Origin: Planctomycetia bacterium
GTDB lineage: Bacteria; Planctomycetota; Planctomycetia; Gemmatales; Gemmataceae
Length of the DNA stretch: 52,218 nt
Assembly: GCA_005799265.1 (NCBI GenBank)
Contig: SYHD01000006.1
Location: forward strand, 1-52,218
Direction of reading: 5' to 3'
The translations under genes were made by a program, and so were the position numbers. Every line of letters begins with the position of its first letter. Within the stretch, counting starts at the first letter, position 1. A model generated the notes under the pieces. The model made no database searches, was not told the origin of the DNA, and was given only the letters and a program-made list of their open reading frames with translations. Below are positions 49,777 to 52,218 of this stretch, one piece after another.

Positions 49777-49817
49777 ACAAAACAAAACAACCACTGACCT
49801 TCTCGGTCAGTGGTTGT
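49777..49817 (-). terminator. Rho-independent terminator of tRNA-Ala
   Basis: A 13-bp perfect stem (ACAACCACTGACC 49787-49799 with GGTCAGTGGTTGT 49805-49817) and a five-base loop lies 7 bases after the tRNA 3' end on the minus strand and is followed by TTTTGTTTTGTC. Confidence 0.92.
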
Positions 49818-49824
49818 CTGAAAG

Positions 49825-49897
49825 TGGAGCCGAAGGGGATCGAACCCTCAACCTCTAGAATGCCATTCTAGCGCGCTCCCAATTGCGCCACGGCCCC
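49825..49897 (-). tRNA. tRNA-Ala (GGC anticodon)
   Basis: Cloverleaf on the minus strand: acceptor GGGGCCG with CGGCTCC, D-arm, anticodon stem CTAGA with TCTAG and loop ATGGCAT (anticodon GGC, reads GCC), T-loop TTCGATC, discriminator A. The CCA end is not encoded. A good promoter and terminator flank it. Confidence 0.95.
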
Positions 49898-49910
49898 AGC
49901 GAACTCCTTT

Positions 49911-49939
49911 AAGATATGGCGTTGCGCCGCTACCGTCAA
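49911..49939 (-). promoter_or_regulatory. Sigma70-type promoter of tRNA-Ala
   Basis: On the minus strand TTGACG (49934-49939) and TATCTT (49911-49916) are separated by 17 bases, and the tRNA starts 14 bases after the -10 box. Confidence 0.82.
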
Positions 49940-50023
49940 TCGCAGCCGCCGCCAAGCTCGCACGTCGTGAAACGACTGCGCCGAGTCGGCCAAGCGCTCC
50001 CTTCCGATCGCGGCTCGTCGATT

Positions 50024-51304
50024 TTAACGTTCCCCAATGCAATATAGTACCTGATCCACACGCAGGAGCAGTCGCCCCGCGCTCACCGCTGGGCTGGCGT
50101 TGATGTGGATTCGCTTGCCCAGCGTGCTTTCCGCCAGCACCTTGAACTCCGGCTGTGCGGCGACCACAAAGGTGCGCGCGAGCCGGTCCGTGTAATAGAT
50201 CCGCCCGTCCGACAAGATCGGCGAGGAATAGACCTGGCCGGCCGATCCAACGCGCTCCGCATAGACGATGCGTCCCGACTTCGCTTCGGCACAGTAGGCG
50301 ATGCCGAGTTGATCGCTCATCCAGTAGAGATGCCCCTCGTGATAGATCGGCGAGGTCACGTTTGAGCCCTTGTCGCTTTTCCACAGACGATGCGACTGCG
50401 TGACATCGCCGCGCCCGCCCGCGCGAACGGCCAGGCCCACGATACCGGAGCGGCCGCCGAGGCAGTAGACGACCCCGTCATGCGCGACCGGCGTCGGCAC
50501 CATGTACCAGCCGATCTCCGTATTGCACGACCAGAGCTTCTCGCCGTTCGCCGGATCGATGCCGAAGATCTTGCCGATCATCGCGATGACAATCTCCGCT
50601 TTGCCGTTGACATCGACGACCAACGGCATGTGCCAGGATTCACGAATGCCGGGAGTTCGCCAGACTTCCTTGCCCGTCATCTTGTTGAGCGCAATCAAGG
50701 CATCACTCTCGATGCTGGCGTTGACCAGAACGAGATCACCGTGAATGGCCAGCGGCGCGGCCGAACCCCAGCCGTTCAAACGCGCGCCGACGTCCGCGTG
50801 CCAGAGTTGCTTGCCGGCGTGATCGAACGCGAACACCCCCGATTTGCCGAAGAAGGCATAGACGCGATCCTGGTCCGCGACCGGCGTGCTGGTCGCATAG
50901 CCGTGCTCCTCGCGGATGGATGCCTGTTCGGGCAGCTTGCTCGGAATTGTGCGATCCCAGAGCAGCTTGCCTTCCTTCGCATTGAGGCAAACGATCTGAC
51001 GTTTGAGGTTTTCCATGCTGCCAACGGGTTGGCCGGGCACTTTGAAGCCGCTGAAGCACGTCAGGAAAATGCGTTCGCCGAAGACGATCGGACTCGACGT
51101 CCCGGCGCCGGGCAACTCGACATTCCAGAGGATGTTCTTGTCGGCGGCCCAGGTGAGCGGAAGGCCTTTCTCGGCGCTTACGCCTTGGCCGGTCGGACCG
51201 CGAAACTGCGGCCAATCTGATGCTCTCGCGACCGCACAAACGCCGAGGATCCAAAGACTCGCCATTACCAGCAGCCGCCGCGCAAGTATCAGGGATTCTC
51301 GCAT
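50024..51304 (-). CDS. Secreted PQQ-like beta-propeller (BamB-like) protein
   Basis: 426 residues from ATG 51304 with a signal peptide (MRESLILARRLLVMASLWIL). The mature start DWPQFRGPTGQGVSAEKGLP is typical of planctomycete outer-membrane-protein-assembly-like propellers. Blades show repeated W-rich phrases: GKLLWDRTIPS, GKQLWHADVGARLNGWGSAA, GKEVWRTPG, GEKLWSCNTEIGW. These are PQQ-like repeats without a dehydrogenase domain. Such proteins are very common in planctomycetes; function is unknown. Downstream of the partial DUF1553 gene on the same strand by 65 bases. Confidence 0.88.
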   Translation of the reverse strand: MRESLILARRLLVMASLWILGVCAVARASDWPQFRGPTGQGVSAEKGLPLTWAADKNILWNVELPGAGTSSPIVFGERIFLTCFSGFKVPGQPVGSMENLKRQIVCLNAKEGKLLWDRTIPSKLPEQASIREEHGYATSTPVADQDRVYAFFGKSGVFAFDHAGKQLWHADVGARLNGWGSAAPLAIHGDLVLVNASIESDALIALNKMTGKEVWRTPGIRESWHMPLVVDVNGKAEIVIAMIGKIFGIDPANGEKLWSCNTEIGWYMVPTPVAHDGVVYCLGGRSGIVGLAVRAGGRGDVTQSHRLWKSDKGSNVTSPIYHEGHLYWMSDQLGIAYCAEAKSGRIVYAERVGSAGQVYSSPILSDGRIYYTDRLARTFVVAAQPEFKVLAESTLGKRIHINASPAVSAGRLLLRVDQVLYCIGER

Positions 51305-51369
51305 TGAAGCTCCCTTGGATTGATCGTGCATCAACCCTAGTCAAATACTATTTCGCCCGCCGACGATCA

Positions 51370-52218
51370 TCACCGCTTGAACACAAACTCCAGAGTGTTC
51401 ATCAACGTCCACGCCAGGTCCTCCGCGGCCTGACGCCTTTGCCCCGCGTTGCGCTGCAAGAACTCCAGCGATGAGCGGCGTTCCCCTTCATACGGCAAGC
51501 GGCTGTAAAACGTCAGGTAGATCTCCTCCACCAGCTCAGCGTCGCTTTTCTTTTCACGCAGCCACCTGGCGATGTTGCCACGCTCGTGCGTGAGCTTGGC
51601 GTGCAGCTCCGGCGAGTTAAGCAAGTGCAAGACCTGCGACACGCTCGGCTCGATGACGCGCTCGCACTCGCAAGCCGTGATGCGCTGCGGTCGGCCGTAG
51701 AGCTTCAAGAAGTAATGCGTGACCTTGCTGTCCCAGAGTTGGATGGCACGCGTGCCCGGCGGGGCACCGCCGAATTTTTCCGGCACGCCCAGCGTTTGGC
51801 TGACCATGTCGAGCATCACCTCCGCGTCGATGCGGCGGAAGAGACTGCGTGAATAGTTCATCTCGTCCTTCTCGTTCGTCGCGTTCGGCTTCGCGCTGAG
51901 CTGATACGTGCGTGATTTGGTGATGGCGCGGATGAGCTGCTTGACATCGAACTTCGTGGCGACGACGTGCTTCGTCAAGGCATCGAGCAGCTCCGGATTA
52001 CTCGGCGGATTCGTGTCGCGCACGTCATCGATCGGCTCGACCAGGCCGCGGCCGAGGAAGTGGGCCCAGGTGCGGTTCGCGAGATTGCGGGCGAACCACG
52101 GATTTTGCGGCGACGCCATCCACTCCGCCAGCGCGATGCGGCGATCCGTGTTAGCCGGACGCGCAAGCGACGGATCCTTCAATACGTCGCGTGCGCGTCC
52201 GGCTAACGGGGGTGGGAG
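51370..52218 (-). CDS. DUF1549/DUF1553 protein, 3' part (partial)
   Basis: The frame is open from the right edge of the window (codon 52216-52218) to the stop at 51370: 282 codons visible. It is the DUF1553 part: RRIALAEWMASPQNPWFARN, LANRTWAHFLGRG, LDALTKHVVATKFDVKQLIR, ATNEKDEMNYSRSLFRRIDA, then LHLLNSPELHAKLTHERGN. A 58-bp hairpin repeat (52150-52207) lies within the frame and adds LAGRARDVLKDPSLARPA just before the domain, with no stop created. A TTG at 52180 could be mistaken for a start; it falls inside the repeat. Upstream DUF1549 should lie beyond the edge. Confidence 0.9.
   Translation of the reverse strand, partial: LPPPLAGRARDVLKDPSLARPANTDRRIALAEWMASPQNPWFARNLANRTWAHFLGRGLVEPIDDVRDTNPPSNPELLDALTKHVVATKFDVKQLIRAITKSRTYQLSAKPNATNEKDEMNYSRSLFRRIDAEVMLDMVSQTLGVPEKFGGAPPGTRAIQLWDSKVTHYFLKLYGRPQRITACECERVIEPSVSQVLHLLNSPELHAKLTHERGNIARWLREKKSDAELVEEIYLTFYSRLPYEGERRSSLEFLQRNAGQRRQAAEDLAWTLMNTLEFVFKR
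52150..52207. repeat. GTTAGCCGGACGCG hairpin repeat, copy 3, inside a coding frame
   Basis: Left arm GTTAGCCGGACGCGCAAGCG from 52150, right arm GTGCGCGTCCGGCTAAC to 52207. Same family as 7062-7120 and 24097-24156. It is translated through in the DUF1553 gene in an orientation and phase that avoid its TAA/TTAG stops. Confidence 0.92.

Overview
The window looks like a planctomycete chromosome, most likely Gemmataceae or a close relative. The evidence is the gene families: cytochrome-c (PSC1)/DUF1549/DUF1553 and DUF1501 proteins, a DUF1559 pseudopilin-like protein, a haem-motif/WD40 fusion, sialidase-rich secreted enzymes and very many hairpin repeats between genes. No rRNA or other taxonomic marker is present, so this rests on family content only.

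Layout. 0-9 kb: the 3' end of ppdK, a secreted trypsin-like protease, small conserved proteins, a secreted sialidase, a membrane-anchored alpha/beta hydrolase, a thioredoxin-related protein with an in-frame UGA, an SGNH hydrolase, a Gfo/Idh/MocA oxidoreductase and a secreted hypothetical. 9.7-13.9 kb: a GntR regulator, ABC ATPase and ABC-2 permease overlapping as one operon. 14-20 kb: a haem-motif/WD40 protein, then on the minus strand a two-subunit 2-oxoacid:ferredoxin oxidoreductase flanked by two CBS-pair proteins. 20-30.5 kb: a methyltransferase, two tandem thioredoxin-like proteins (one CxxC, one with UGA at the first Cys), a flavin-reductase-like protein, a LOG-family protein, a DUF1444 protein, MgtE, a CYTH-PanC continuous frame, and a Rieske/cytochrome c pair. 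30.6-34.5 kb: a DUF1549/DUF1553 plus DUF1501 pair. 34.9-45.5 kb: a minus-strand sialic-acid gene cluster (two-domain sialidase, O-acetylesterase, epimerase, mutarotase-like kelch protein, MFS transporter, NanA-type lyase, with a GntR regulator, a lipoprotein and a DUF1559 protein upstream). 45.5-49.6 kb: a heparinase-like secreted protein between IS66 and IstB remnants. 49.8-52.2 kb: tRNA-Ala with its own promoter and terminator, a PQQ-propeller protein, and the 3' part of a second DUF1549/DUF1553 gene.

Three themes stand out. First, two genes contain a single in-frame TGA followed at the right distance by a hairpin that fits the bacterial SECIS pattern; in one, TGA replaces the first Cys of a thioredoxin CxxC beside a Cys-containing paralogue. 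I read both as selenoproteins. Second, short hairpin repeats of several families enter genes: they supply stop codons and C-termini (sialidase, SGNH hydrolase, PanC), in-frame internal segments (sialidase, DUF1549/1553 proteins) and the bridge that fuses CYTH to PanC. Third, the sialic-acid cluster is compact, with 4-bp overlaps, and its regulator is preceded by four perfect 10-bp tandem repeats just downstream of a likely promoter.

The sialic-acid genes give a coherent route: release and de-O-acetylation of sialic acid outside the cytoplasm, anomer conversion, import by the MFS protein, cleavage to ManNAc plus pyruvate, and epimerisation to GlcNAc. No GlcNAc/ManNAc kinase, deacetylase or deaminase is visible, so later steps must be encoded elsewhere.
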